A stretch of DNA of 64,000 nucleotides, taken from NCBI RefSeq assembly GCF_000013765.1, contig NC_007954.1:1488001-1552000 (forward strand), in the 5' to 3' direction. The notes below the pieces were generated by a model. The model was not told the origin of the DNA and searched no databases. It saw only the letters and a program-made list of their open reading frames with translations. Shown here in pieces: positions 52,104 through 60,788 of the stretch. How positions within the stretch are numbered: the stretch's first letter is position 1; each line of letters begins with the position of its first letter. A program made the position numbers and the translations under genes. This DNA is from Shewanella denitrificans OS217 (GTDB lineage: Bacteria; Pseudomonadota; Gammaproteobacteria; Enterobacterales; Shewanellaceae).

Positions 52104-53537
52104 ATGATGCAAATAGAACAACGGATCCTAATCGTCGCCAGCCCCTCAGAGCGCATAACGCGTCTGTGCTGTATTTTCGAATTTCTAGGTGAACAGTGCG
52201 AGTTGATCGCTTCAGAGAAGCTTTCATCATTGACAGAGCACACCCGCTTTCGTGCGTTAGTGGTGGCTAATAAGCAGATGTCGCTTGATACGCTTAAGTC
52301 GCTGCAAAAAACCATACCTTGGCAACCTATATTATTACTCGATGGTGAGGATGAATTAGTTAGCGCTAACGTTCTTGGTAATATTGATGAGCCCTTCAAT
52401 TACCCTCAGCTCACTGAATTGCTGCATTTTTGTCAGGTTTATGGCCAAGCAAAAAAACCACAAGTACCTACCAGTGTCAATCAAACTAAATTATTCAGAA
52501 GCCTCGTGGGACGCAGCGATGGTATTGCCCATGTGAGGCATCTCATTAATCAGGTCGCAAGTTCTGATGCCACTGTACTTATTTTGGGTCAATCAGGTAC
52601 AGGCAATGAAGTGGTTGCCCGTAACATTCATTATTTATCTGAGCGTAGCGATGGGCCTTTTATTCCCGTCAATTGCGGTGCAATTCCAGCAGAGTTACTG
52701 GAAAGTGAATTGTTCGGCCATGAAAAGGGCTCTTTTACTGGCGCTATCTCTTCTCGTAAAGGTCGTTTCGAACTTGCCGAAGGCGGTACACTCTTTCTTG
52801 ATGAAATTGGTGATATGCCAATGCAGATGCAGGTTAAATTACTGCGTGTTTTACAAGAGAAAGTATTCGAACGTGTGGGTGGTTCAAAAACCATTAGCAC
52901 CAATGTGCGCGTAGTGGCGGCAACTCACAGAAATCTTGAATCCATGATAGTGGAAAATGAATTTCGTGAAGACTTATATTATCGTTTGAATGTATTCCCC
53001 ATCGAAATGCCAGCGCTGAGCGAGCGCCGTGATGATGTGCCCTTGTTGTTGCAAGAGCTCGTTAGTCGTGTCTTCAACGAAGGCCGAGGTAAAGTGCGTT
53101 TTACCCAGCGCGCCATCGAATCACTTAAGGAACATAACTGGTCGGGTAACGTCCGAGAATTGTCAAACTTGGTGGAGCGTTTAACCATACTCTTCCCTGG
53201 CGGTTTAGTGGATGTTAACGATTTACCAAATAAATACCGTTATATTGATGTTCCTGAATACAGCGTGGAAATTGATGAAGAACAGCTCGAACGTGACGCG
53301 TTAGCTTCTATATTCAGCGATGAAGAGCCGGTAGAACTGCCTGAGACTCGATTCCCCTCAGAGCTTCCACCTGAAGGGGTTAATCTTAAAGATTTATTAG
53401 CTGAACTTGAGATTGATATGATCCGCCAAGCCTTAGAACAACAAGACAGTGTAGTTGCTAGAGCGGCTGAGATGCTGGGGATACGCAGAACGACCTTGGT
53501 AGAAAAAATGCGCAAATACGGTATGTCTAAAGATTAG
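52104..53537 (+). CDS. flrA: Flagellar master regulator FlrA (FleQ-type sigma-54 activator), Walker A variant
   Basis: Top of the polar flagellar hierarchy; activates the sigma-54 promoters of flrBC and early genes. 477 residues: an N-terminal FleQ domain (1-~115), an AAA+ domain (~135-370) and a C-terminal Fis-type helix-turn-helix (VVARAAEMLGIRRTTLVEKM). The sigma-54 contact loop reads GSFTGA and Walker B is GGTLFLDEIGD. Walker A reads GQSGTGNEVV: the usual lysine is Asn168 (codon AAT at 52605). In the paralogue flrC the same motif is GPSGSGKEV. A terminator follows the gene. Confidence 0.94.
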   Translation: MMQIEQRILIVASPSERITRLCCIFEFLGEQCELIASEKLSSLTEHTRFRALVVANKQMSLDTLKSLQKTIPWQPILLLDGEDELVSANVLGNIDEPFNYPQLTELLHFCQVYGQAKKPQVPTSVNQTKLFRSLVGRSDGIAHVRHLINQVASSDATVLILGQSGTGNEVVARNIHYLSERSDGPFIPVNCGAIPAELLESELFGHEKGSFTGAISSRKGRFELAEGGTLFLDEIGDMPMQMQVKLLRVLQEKVFERVGGSKTISTNVRVVAATHRNLESMIVENEFREDLYYRLNVFPIEMPALSERRDDVPLLLQELVSRVFNEGRGKVRFTQRAIESLKEHNWSGNVRELSNLVERLTILFPGGLVDVNDLPNKYRYIDVPEYSVEIDEEQLERDALASIFSDEEPVELPETRFPSELPPEGVNLKDLLAELEIDMIRQALEQQDSVVARAAEMLGIRRTTLVEKMRKYGMSKD

Positions 53538-53611
53538 CAACAGGCTGTGAAGATGTTTACTGCGTTAGCTTAATGTTCGAGTCAGTAATATTTTATTTAA
53601 ATTCAATAGTT

Positions 53612-53636
53612 AAAGCCCACAGATGTGGGCTTTTTT
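53612..53636 (+). terminator. Terminator after flrA
   Basis: Stem AAAGCCCAC / GTGGGCTTT with an AGAT loop and a T run. Confidence 0.92.
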
Positions 53637-53638
53637 AT

Positions 53639-53656
53639 TTGGCATGATAAATGCAT
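53639..53656 (+). promoter_or_regulatory. Sigma-54 promoter element for flrBC
   Basis: TTGGCATGATAAATGCAT, GG-N10-GC spacing, immediately after the flrA terminator and about 40 nt before flrB. Consistent with FlrA-dependent transcription of flrBC. Confidence 0.72.
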
Positions 53657-53693
53657 TTAAGCCGTTAACAGTAAGTTTTTTGACGGAGTTACC

Positions 53694-54869
53694 ATGCATT
53701 TAGCCCCTAAAGCAAGCCAAGCACCATCAGCTTTGCCTCTCACGGCTAAGGTTTTAGCAGCCAGTTCGAATCGATCTAAAGCTAAATACAGCTCGGCTGT
53801 GGCAGATCAGGCCGGATTAAGGCAATCCGCTCAAACATTCGATATCACCGCTTCACATGAGGCCGCTAACATGTCCAATCAGATGACGCATATCTTGCAG
53901 GCTATGCCATCGGGTGTGGTGATTTTAAATGGTGATGGTGTTGTTACACTTGCAAATCCTGTTGCCACTGAGCTACTTGGCCGCCCTCTTCAAGGGATGC
54001 GCTGGCTAGACATTATCCACCGCGCCTTTGCGCCTCAAGAGGATGATGGTCATGAAGTGTCACTTAAGGATGGACGTCGTGTAAAGCTTGCGATTACTCC
54101 GTTGACGCCAGAACCCGGACAGTTAATTGTGCTGACAGATTTGACCGAAACAAGATTACTGCAAAAGAATTTATCCCATTTACAGCGGCTCTCAGCCTTA
54201 GGGAAAATGGTTGCAACCCTGGCTCATCAAGTACGCACGCCACTGTCGGCCGCCTTGCTCTACGCCTCAAATTTAGCCAGTCCTAAGCTGAGCGATACAG
54301 TTAAGGCTAAGTTTCAGTCAAAGCTGATTGACAGACTTAATGAGCTTGAGCGCCAAGTTAACGATATGCTGTTAATGGCTAAAGGTCGGCAGGAAGACGC
54401 AGCTGAAGACGTGACGCTTGGGCAAGTTATTCAAAGAGTGCTTGCCAATTGTGAGCCCATAGCAGAGCAAAAAAACTGCTTACTGAGTTTTAGTAATTGC
54501 TCGCAACTTATTTTATCTGCCAATGTCAGTGCCTTAAGCTCTGCAATTAATAATCTGGTGGTCAATAGCTTCGAAGCGGGGGCCAACAAAGTGCACCTTA
54601 GTGCGTTGGACAAAGACGGCATGTTAATTCTAGATGTTATGGATAATGGCCGAGGGCTTGCCCCCTCGATGCAGCAGCAAGTGTTAGAGCCATTTTTTAC
54701 CACCAAGAGCCAAGGAACTGGCCTCGGGCTTGCAGTGGTGCAGTCGGTGATAAAAAGTCATGGTGGTAGTTTGCAAATATCATCCCAAGAAGCCATGGGT
54801 TGCCTTATCCGCTTATCATTTCCCCAATCAAATAATGTATCCAATGCTAAGGAGCAAGCTCATGTCTGA
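53694..54869 (+). CDS. flrB: Flagellar sensor histidine kinase FlrB
   Basis: 391 residues, soluble (no membrane segment). A PAS domain (ILQAMPSGVVILNGDGVVTL, ~75-155) precedes the kinase. The H box is LATLAHQVRTPLSAALLYAS with the phosphorylated His, the N box NNLVVNSFEAGA, the G1 box DNGRGLAP, and the G2 box GTGLGLAVVQSVIKSHGGS. It phosphorylates FlrC. The N-terminal 70 residues are low-complexity. It overlaps flrC by 8 nt. Confidence 0.93.
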   Translation: MHLAPKASQAPSALPLTAKVLAASSNRSKAKYSSAVADQAGLRQSAQTFDITASHEAANMSNQMTHILQAMPSGVVILNGDGVVTLANPVATELLGRPLQGMRWLDIIHRAFAPQEDDGHEVSLKDGRRVKLAITPLTPEPGQLIVLTDLTETRLLQKNLSHLQRLSALGKMVATLAHQVRTPLSAALLYASNLASPKLSDTVKAKFQSKLIDRLNELERQVNDMLLMAKGRQEDAAEDVTLGQVIQRVLANCEPIAEQKNCLLSFSNCSQLILSANVSALSSAINNLVVNSFEAGANKVHLSALDKDGMLILDVMDNGRGLAPSMQQQVLEPFFTTKSQGTGLGLAVVQSVIKSHGGSLQISSQEAMGCLIRLSFPQSNNVSNAKEQAHV

Positions 54870-56202
54870 AGCTAAATTATTATTGGTAGAAGATGATCAT
54901 GCCCTGCGAGAAGCGCTATTAGATACCTTGCAGTTGGCACATTACGATTGCGTTGATGTCGCCTCTGCAGAAGAGGCCATCATGGCACTCAAGCAAACCT
55001 CATTTGATATGGTGATAAGTGATGTGCAAATGGAGGGGGTAGGCGGGATAGGCTTGCTTAAATATTTGCAGCAGTCTCACCCCAAACTACCTGTGCTATT
55101 AATGACAGCCTATGCCACCATAGATAGCGCCGTTAATGCGATGAAACTGGGTGCTGTGGATTATTTAGCCAAACCTTTTGCACCTGAAGTATTGCTTAAT
55201 CAAGTCTCTCGTTATTTGCCATTAAAGCATGATAGCCAGCAGCCAGTGGTTGCCGATGAAAAAAGTCATGCCTTGTTAGCCTTGGCACAGCGGGTGGCGA
55301 TATCGGATGCGTCAGTGATGATAATGGGCCCCAGTGGTTCAGGAAAAGAAGTGCTTGCCCGATACATTCACCAGCATAGTTCCCGTAGTGATGAGCCGTT
55401 TGTGGCCATAAACTGCGCAGCCATTCCAGAGAACATGTTAGAGGCAACCTTGTTTGGCTATGAGAAAGGGGCCTTTACTGGCGCTTACCAGGCTTGTCCT
55501 GGTAAGTTCGAGCAAGCCCAAGGCGGTACCTTGTTGTTGGATGAAATTTCTGAAATGGAATTAGGCCTGCAGGCTAAATTATTGCGAGTCTTGCAGGAAA
55601 AAGAAGTTGAACGTTTGGGCGGCCGTAAGACGATAAAACTCAATGTCCGAGTATTGGCAACCTCGAATCGCGATCTAAAAGCAATGGCATCATCCGGTGC
55701 ATTCAGGGAGGATTTATATTACCGTATTAATGTATTCCCATTAGTTTGGCCTGCGCTTAATCAAAGGCCTGCAGACATCCTACCTTTAGCCAGACATTTG
55801 ATCCAAAAGCATGCGCCCAGCACCGCAGCTGTGCCAGAGCTTGATGAAAACGCCACTAGACGCTTGTTAGCCCATAGATGGCCTGGCAATGTACGCGAAT
55901 TAGATAATGTTATTCAACGGGCGATGATCCTCCATTGCGGCGATAAAATTGGCCTTGATGACATCATTCTTGATTCAGGGGATATGTGCCTGAGCAGTGA
56001 TGCCAACATGGCCCTAAAAACAGTGGAAGTAGAAGGGTTAGGCGATGAGTTAAAAGCACAAGAACACGTGATCATTCTCGAGACGTTAACTCAATGTAAT
56101 GGTAGCCGTAAAGATGTGGCTGAACGCTTAGGCATAAGTGCTCGCACCTTAAGGTACAAGATGGCTAAAATGAGAGACATGGGCATAGAGCTGCCAGCTT
56201 AG
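54862..56202 (+). CDS. flrC: Flagellar two-component sigma-54 activator FlrC
   Basis: 446 residues. Receiver domain (LLLVEDDHALREALLDTLQL; phospho-Asp in MVISDVQMEG), then an AAA+ domain with intact Walker A GPSGSGKEVLARY, GAFTGA loop, Walker B GGTLLLDEISEM, and a Fis-type C-terminal helix-turn-helix (SRKDVAERLGISARTLRYKM). It activates class III basal body and hook genes such as flgB, flgF and fliE. The ATG at 54862 has AAGGAG 6 nt upstream; a longer in-frame extension inside flrB is rejected. Confidence 0.95.
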   Translation: MSEAKLLLVEDDHALREALLDTLQLAHYDCVDVASAEEAIMALKQTSFDMVISDVQMEGVGGIGLLKYLQQSHPKLPVLLMTAYATIDSAVNAMKLGAVDYLAKPFAPEVLLNQVSRYLPLKHDSQQPVVADEKSHALLALAQRVAISDASVMIMGPSGSGKEVLARYIHQHSSRSDEPFVAINCAAIPENMLEATLFGYEKGAFTGAYQACPGKFEQAQGGTLLLDEISEMELGLQAKLLRVLQEKEVERLGGRKTIKLNVRVLATSNRDLKAMASSGAFREDLYYRINVFPLVWPALNQRPADILPLARHLIQKHAPSTAAVPELDENATRRLLAHRWPGNVRELDNVIQRAMILHCGDKIGLDDIILDSGDMCLSSDANMALKTVEVEGLGDELKAQEHVIILETLTQCNGSRKDVAERLGISARTLRYKMAKMRDMGIELPA

Positions 56203-56276
56203 GGTGAATTGTCTGAGCCGTGGAGTATCTAAATAGGCTGAAGCCCCTGTCATATCAAGCCATATGGCCATAGCCA

Positions 56277-56299
56277 GCTTTGCTCCTTTTTGAGCAAGC
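56277..56299 (+). terminator. Possible weak terminator after flrC
   Basis: Hairpin GCTT(T)GCTC / GAGCAAGC with a CTTTTT loop and one bulged base; only a short, interrupted T tract follows. Confidence 0.35.
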
Positions 56300-56416
56300 T
56301 TGCTTTCTGCAAAGAAAATTCATTTCAATATCTTTAATATAAGATCAACGACTTAATCTACTCATCCCGTTAGTGAGTAGATTTTTTATGCGATTAATTC
56401 TATTTATCTTCCCGTC

Positions 56417-56434
56417 TTGGCATTTAATTTGCAC
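56417..56434 (+). promoter_or_regulatory. Sigma-54 promoter element for the fliE operon
   Basis: TTGGCATTTAATTTGCAC with GG-N10-GC spacing, 55 nt before fliE. Confidence 0.8.
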
Positions 56435-56488
56435 TAACCTTGTTAACTAGGTATTGTTCGTCAACTTTCCGACGAAAGGGAGCTCAAG

Positions 56489-56830
56489 ATGCAAATAAAC
56501 GCAAACCCATTATTGCAAGAAATGCAGTCACTTCGCGGTGAAATCACCCCATCTTTAACTAATGGTATTCGTCCAAACATGCTCCAGCAAGTGAATAACA
56601 CTCAAGGGGCTGATTTTGGACAACTCTTGTCTCAAGCCGTCGGCAGTGTCAATGGACTACAGCAAAACTCGGCAAGTTTAGCGACTCGATTAGATATGGG
56701 CGACACACGCGTGAGCTTATCTGATACGGTTATTGCCAGAGAGAAAGCGGGCGTTGCATTTGAGGCCACAGTACAAGTGAGAAATAAACTTGTTGAAGCC
56801 TATAAAGAAATCATGAGCATGCCTGTTTAG
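56489..56830 (+). CDS. fliE: Flagellar hook-basal body junction protein FliE
   Basis: 113 residues. The C-terminal part (VSLSDTVIAREKAGVAFEAT, VQVRNKLVEAYKEIMSMPV) is the family signature. It links the MS ring to the rod. GAAAGGGAG precedes the ATG. First gene of the fliEFGHIJ operon. Confidence 0.94.
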   Translation: MQINANPLLQEMQSLRGEITPSLTNGIRPNMLQQVNNTQGADFGQLLSQAVGSVNGLQQNSASLATRLDMGDTRVSLSDTVIAREKAGVAFEATVQVRNKLVEAYKEIMSMPV

Positions 56831-56862
56831 GCATTTTTTCACTCAATTAGTAGGTATTGAAT

Positions 56863-58563
56863 GTGAGCACAGATATCATTGTTGGTTCAGATACTGCAGA
56901 TGGCTCTGGCGTAGGCCAAGAGAACAAGTCAGGATTAATGAGCAATATTGGCGGTACTGACTTTTTGCGCCAAATAACCATGATCTTGGCCTTGGCTGTC
57001 TGTTTAGCATTAGCCGTTTTCGTGATGATGTGGGCCCAAGAGCCTGAGTATCGTCCTTTGGGTAAAATGGATACAGCTGAAATGATCCAAGTGCTCGATG
57101 TATTGGATAAAAATCAGATCAAATACGAAATTCAGCTCGATGTTATCAAGGTGCCAGAAGATCAATACCAAGATATTAAATTAATCTTAAGCCGCGCAGG
57201 TATTGAAAGTAACGTCGATACCAATGACTATTTGAGTAAAGACAGTGGCTTTGGCGTAAGCCAAAGGATGGAGCAAGCTAGGCTCAAGCACAGTCAAGAA
57301 CTTAACCTCGCCCGAGTGATTGAAGAATTAAAGAGCGTGAGCCGAGCTAAAGTGATTTTGGCGCTGCCTAAAGAAAACGTCTTTGCCCGCAATCAATCTC
57401 AACCCAGTGCCACAGTCGTGGTAAATGTAAGACGCGGTTCACTGGGTCAGGAAGAAATCGACGCTATTGTGGATATCGTTGCCTCTGCCGTGCAAGGCTT
57501 AGAGCCTGAGCGAGTTACGGTCACGGACTCCAATGGACGACTTCTCAACTCAGGCAGTCAAGATGGCGCGTCGGCTCGAGCACGTCGTGAACTCGAGCTA
57601 GTGCAAAATCAAGAAGCGGAATACCGCAAGAAAATCGAATCTATTTTAATGCCTATTCTTGGTCCTGAGAACTTCACCTCAGAAGTTGATGTGACCATGG
57701 ACTTTACTGCTATCGAGCAAACCGCCAAGCGTTTTGCCCCAGATTTGCCTGCACTTCGCAGTGAAATGACCATAGAAACGAACACCAATGGTGAACGGGT
57801 AGGGGGCATTCCTGGGGCCTTGAGCAATCAACCGCCCATGGAGTCAGACATTCCTGAAAATGCGGGAGAAGCCACAGAAAGTGTGGCCAGTAATGGCAAT
57901 GTGCACAGAGAAGCCACCCGTAATTTTGAATTGGATACCACAATTAGCCATACCCGTCAGCAAATTGGCGTAGTGAGAAGAGTCAGTGTGTCTGTCGCAA
58001 TTGATTTTAAAGCGGGTGCTGCCGGTGAAGATGGTCAAGTTACAAGAGTGGCGCGTACAGAGCAAGAGTTAGCGAATATTCGTCGATTGCTTGAAGGTGC
58101 TGTGGGCTTTAGTGCTCAACGGGGTGACATGCTAGAAGTCGTTACTGTGCCCTTTATGGACCAATTATTAGAGGAACTGCCAGCGCCAGATCTGTGGGAG
58201 CAGCCATGGTTTTGGCGAGCGATTAAGTTAGGCATTGGCGCCATCGTTATCTTAGTGCTTATCTTAGCGGTAGTGAGACCTATGTTAAGGCGTCTCATCG
58301 ACCCTGAAGGGGTTAACATGCCAGATGATACTCGTCTGGGGCATGAATTAGCTGAAATTGAAGATCAATATGCAGCAGATACTCTCGGCATGCTCAATAC
58401 TAAAGAAGCTGAATACAGTTATGCGGACGATGGTTCAATTCATATTCCAAATCTTCATAAAGATGATGATATGATAAAAGCCATCAGAGCCCTGGTTGCC
58501 AATGAACCCGAGCTATCAACTCAAGTTGTGAAAAACTGGTTATTAGAAGATGCCCAAAAATAA
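56863..58563 (+). CDS. fliF: Flagellar MS-ring protein FliF
   Basis: 566 residues from the start used here. Two membrane helices: near residue 42 (ITMILALAVCLALAVFVMMW) and near 455 (LGIGAIVILVLILAVV). Ring-building motifs between them include SKDSGFGVSQRMEQARLKHS and VILALPKENVFARNQSQPSA. The C-terminal tail binds FliG. A GTG at 56863 has AGG 8 nt upstream; the TTG at 56857 (two residues longer) would be only 2 nt from it, so GTG is preferred. It overlaps fliG by 14 nt. Confidence 0.94.
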   Translation: MSTDIIVGSDTADGSGVGQENKSGLMSNIGGTDFLRQITMILALAVCLALAVFVMMWAQEPEYRPLGKMDTAEMIQVLDVLDKNQIKYEIQLDVIKVPEDQYQDIKLILSRAGIESNVDTNDYLSKDSGFGVSQRMEQARLKHSQELNLARVIEELKSVSRAKVILALPKENVFARNQSQPSATVVVNVRRGSLGQEEIDAIVDIVASAVQGLEPERVTVTDSNGRLLNSGSQDGASARARRELELVQNQEAEYRKKIESILMPILGPENFTSEVDVTMDFTAIEQTAKRFAPDLPALRSEMTIETNTNGERVGGIPGALSNQPPMESDIPENAGEATESVASNGNVHREATRNFELDTTISHTRQQIGVVRRVSVSVAIDFKAGAAGEDGQVTRVARTEQELANIRRLLEGAVGFSAQRGDMLEVVTVPFMDQLLEELPAPDLWEQPWFWRAIKLGIGAIVILVLILAVVRPMLRRLIDPEGVNMPDDTRLGHELAEIEDQYAADTLGMLNTKEAEYSYADDGSIHIPNLHKDDDMIKAIRALVANEPELSTQVVKNWLLEDAQK

Positions 58564-59596
58564 AACAGACGCGCCAGAAAAAGGCGAAATTGCACCTATA
58601 TCGCTTACCGGCACTGAAAAGACGGCCATTTTATTACTCAGTTTGAGTGAGAGCGATGCCGCTTCGATTTTAAAGCATTTGGAACCTAAACAAGTGCAAA
58701 AAGTGGGCATGGCGATGGCGGGCATGGATGATTTTGGTCAAGAAAAAGTCATTAGTGTTCATAAACAATTTTTGGACGACATTCAAAAGTTTTCATCTAT
58801 TGGCTTTAACAGTGAAGAATTCGTTCGTAAAGCCTTAACCGCAGCACTGGGTGAAGATAAAGCCGGCAACCTTATTGAACAAATCATTATGGGCGGCGGC
58901 GCTAAGGGTCTTGAGTCTCTAAAATGGATGGATGCAAGGCAAGTGGCTACCATCATTCAAAACGAACATCCACAGATCCAGACCATAGTATTGTCGTTCC
59001 TAGAGCCGGATCAAGCGGCGGAAATTTTCAGCCAATTCCCAGAGAATACCCGTCTTGATCTTATGATGCGTATCGCTAACCTTGAAGAAGTACAGCCAGC
59101 GGCATTGCAAGAGCTTAATGATATCATGGAGAAACAGTTCGCAGGCCAAGGCGGCGCACAAGCGGCCAAAATGGGCGGCCTAAAAGCAGCTGCTAACATT
59201 ATGAATTACTTAGATACTGGCATTGAGAGTCAGATCATGGAAACCATGCGTGAGTCCGATGAAGAGATGGCACAGCAAATTCAAGATATGATGTTTGTAT
59301 TTGAAAACCTTATTGACGTTGATGATCGCGGTATTCAAGCCATATTACGTGAAGTACAGCAAGATGTATTAATGAAGGCACTCAAAGGAGCTGATGATCA
59401 GCTCAGAGAGAAAATATTGGGTAATATGTCTAAGCGTGCGGCAGAATTGTTACGTGACGATCTTGAGGCCATGGGTCCCATCCGTGTCAGCGAAGTAGAA
59501 TCTGCGCAGAAAGAGATCCTTTCTATTGCACGTCGATTAAGTGACAGCGGTGAAATCATGCTGGGCAGCGGTGGCGGCGGTGATGACTTCCTCTAA
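58550..59596 (+). CDS. fliG: Flagellar motor switch protein FliG
   Basis: 348 residues. Rotor protein that binds FliF and the stator. Shows TEKTAILLLSLSESDAASIL, the middle-domain EHPQ motif (NEHPQIQTIVLSFLEPDQ) and the torque-helix region (FVFENLIDVDDRGIQAILRE). The Gly-rich end (LGSGGGGDDFL) is normal. Its start lies within fliF, so translation is coupled. Confidence 0.96.
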   Translation: MPKNKTDAPEKGEIAPISLTGTEKTAILLLSLSESDAASILKHLEPKQVQKVGMAMAGMDDFGQEKVISVHKQFLDDIQKFSSIGFNSEEFVRKALTAALGEDKAGNLIEQIIMGGGAKGLESLKWMDARQVATIIQNEHPQIQTIVLSFLEPDQAAEIFSQFPENTRLDLMMRIANLEEVQPAALQELNDIMEKQFAGQGGAQAAKMGGLKAAANIMNYLDTGIESQIMETMRESDEEMAQQIQDMMFVFENLIDVDDRGIQAILREVQQDVLMKALKGADDQLREKILGNMSKRAAELLRDDLEAMGPIRVSEVESAQKEILSIARRLSDSGEIMLGSGGGGDDFL

Positions 59597-59660
59597 AATC
59601 AAGAGTTTAAACTGTGATAATCTAGTTCTTTAATCAATATGTCTGATAAGCGGTAACTGA

Positions 59661-60788
59661 ATGACTGAATCGAAATTGAATCGTTTTAAGCATGTACACA
59701 GTGTTGATGATGAGCTTGAGTTCAGTCATTGGCACTTGCCAGATATGACAGATGACCAGCCTCAGGGTCCATCAAACATGTTTGGTAAAAAACCTGCGCC
59801 ACATATCGCTGAAGAAACTATTGAGGAAGAGCCCAAGCCGATGACAATGGCACAACTCGAAGAGATGCGCGCCGTTGCAGAAAAAGACGGGTTTGATCAA
59901 GGTAAAGAAGAAGGTTATCAGACAGGGTTAGAGCAAGGACGGCTCGAAGGCTTAGAGCAGGGTCATAAAGAAGGACTAGAACAAGGTGAGCAGCAAGGTT
60001 TTGAAGCTGGTAAAGCTGAAGCCGATGCCTTAGTCATGCGTTTTAGCAGCATAGTAGAACAGTTTGAAAAGCCACTAACTGTGTTAGATCAAGAAATTGA
60101 GTTAGAGCTGTTGAACCTAGTATTGGCCTTAAGCAAAGCGGTTATCATCAATGAAGTCAAAACCCATCCCGAGCATATTCTTGCGGTGCTGCGCCAAGGT
60201 ATCAATGCGTTGCCTATCAAAGAGCAGCAAATAAAAATACGCGTTAATCAGGAAGATGCGGAGCTTATCAGTCAATTCTATAGCCAAGAGCAATTGGACA
60301 AGAATCGCTGGCAGCTCGATGTCGACCCTGTTTTATCAACGGGTGATTGCATTATCGACAGTGTACGTTCAAGCGTAGATTTAAGCGTTGAAGAGCGCAT
60401 GAGCCAAATATTAGAAGACTTGAAGCAGAAATCATTAGGCATAGAAGCTAACATTCTAAGCAATAAAGGTGATGATAAGGGCTATACCACAGAGATAGTC
60501 GATGACACTTTGCCAAGTGCAGCTAAAGAAGCAGGCGAATCTGTTCAAGGCTTAGAGTCAGCAGCACCTCAGGTTCAAGACACACCAGTTCCTGAAATGG
60601 CAGAGGTTATCGAAGAGGTTGATACAGCTAACACTTCTGAAGTTGACAGCAGCGAAGCATTAAAAAACCATTTAGACCAAGGTAGAACCCCCGAGTTAGC
60701 AACAAACCCACAGCAAGAGTCCCCGGTTGACGATGACGTCGTTAAGGAGAACAAGGATGCTCAGCCGTCAACATCAACTCCTGAATAA
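59661..60788 (+). CDS. fliH: Flagellar export ATPase regulator FliH, with long acidic tail
   Basis: 375 residues; many FliH proteins are 230-270. The central region has the GxxxG-type glycine repeats (GYQTGLEQGRLEGLEQG, then HKEGLEQGEQQGFEAGK, residues ~90-115). The C-terminal FliH domain runs to about 255 (VDPVLSTGDCIIDSVRSSVD). The remaining ~115 residues are acidic, low-complexity and unlike the conserved domain. The gene overlaps fliI by 32 nt, so the tail encodes the fliI ribosome site. Confidence 0.88.
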   Translation: MTESKLNRFKHVHSVDDELEFSHWHLPDMTDDQPQGPSNMFGKKPAPHIAEETIEEEPKPMTMAQLEEMRAVAEKDGFDQGKEEGYQTGLEQGRLEGLEQGHKEGLEQGEQQGFEAGKAEADALVMRFSSIVEQFEKPLTVLDQEIELELLNLVLALSKAVIINEVKTHPEHILAVLRQGINALPIKEQQIKIRVNQEDAELISQFYSQEQLDKNRWQLDVDPVLSTGDCIIDSVRSSVDLSVEERMSQILEDLKQKSLGIEANILSNKGDDKGYTTEIVDDTLPSAAKEAGESVQGLESAAPQVQDTPVPEMAEVIEEVDTANTSEVDSSEALKNHLDQGRTPELATNPQQESPVDDDVVKENKDAQPSTSTPE

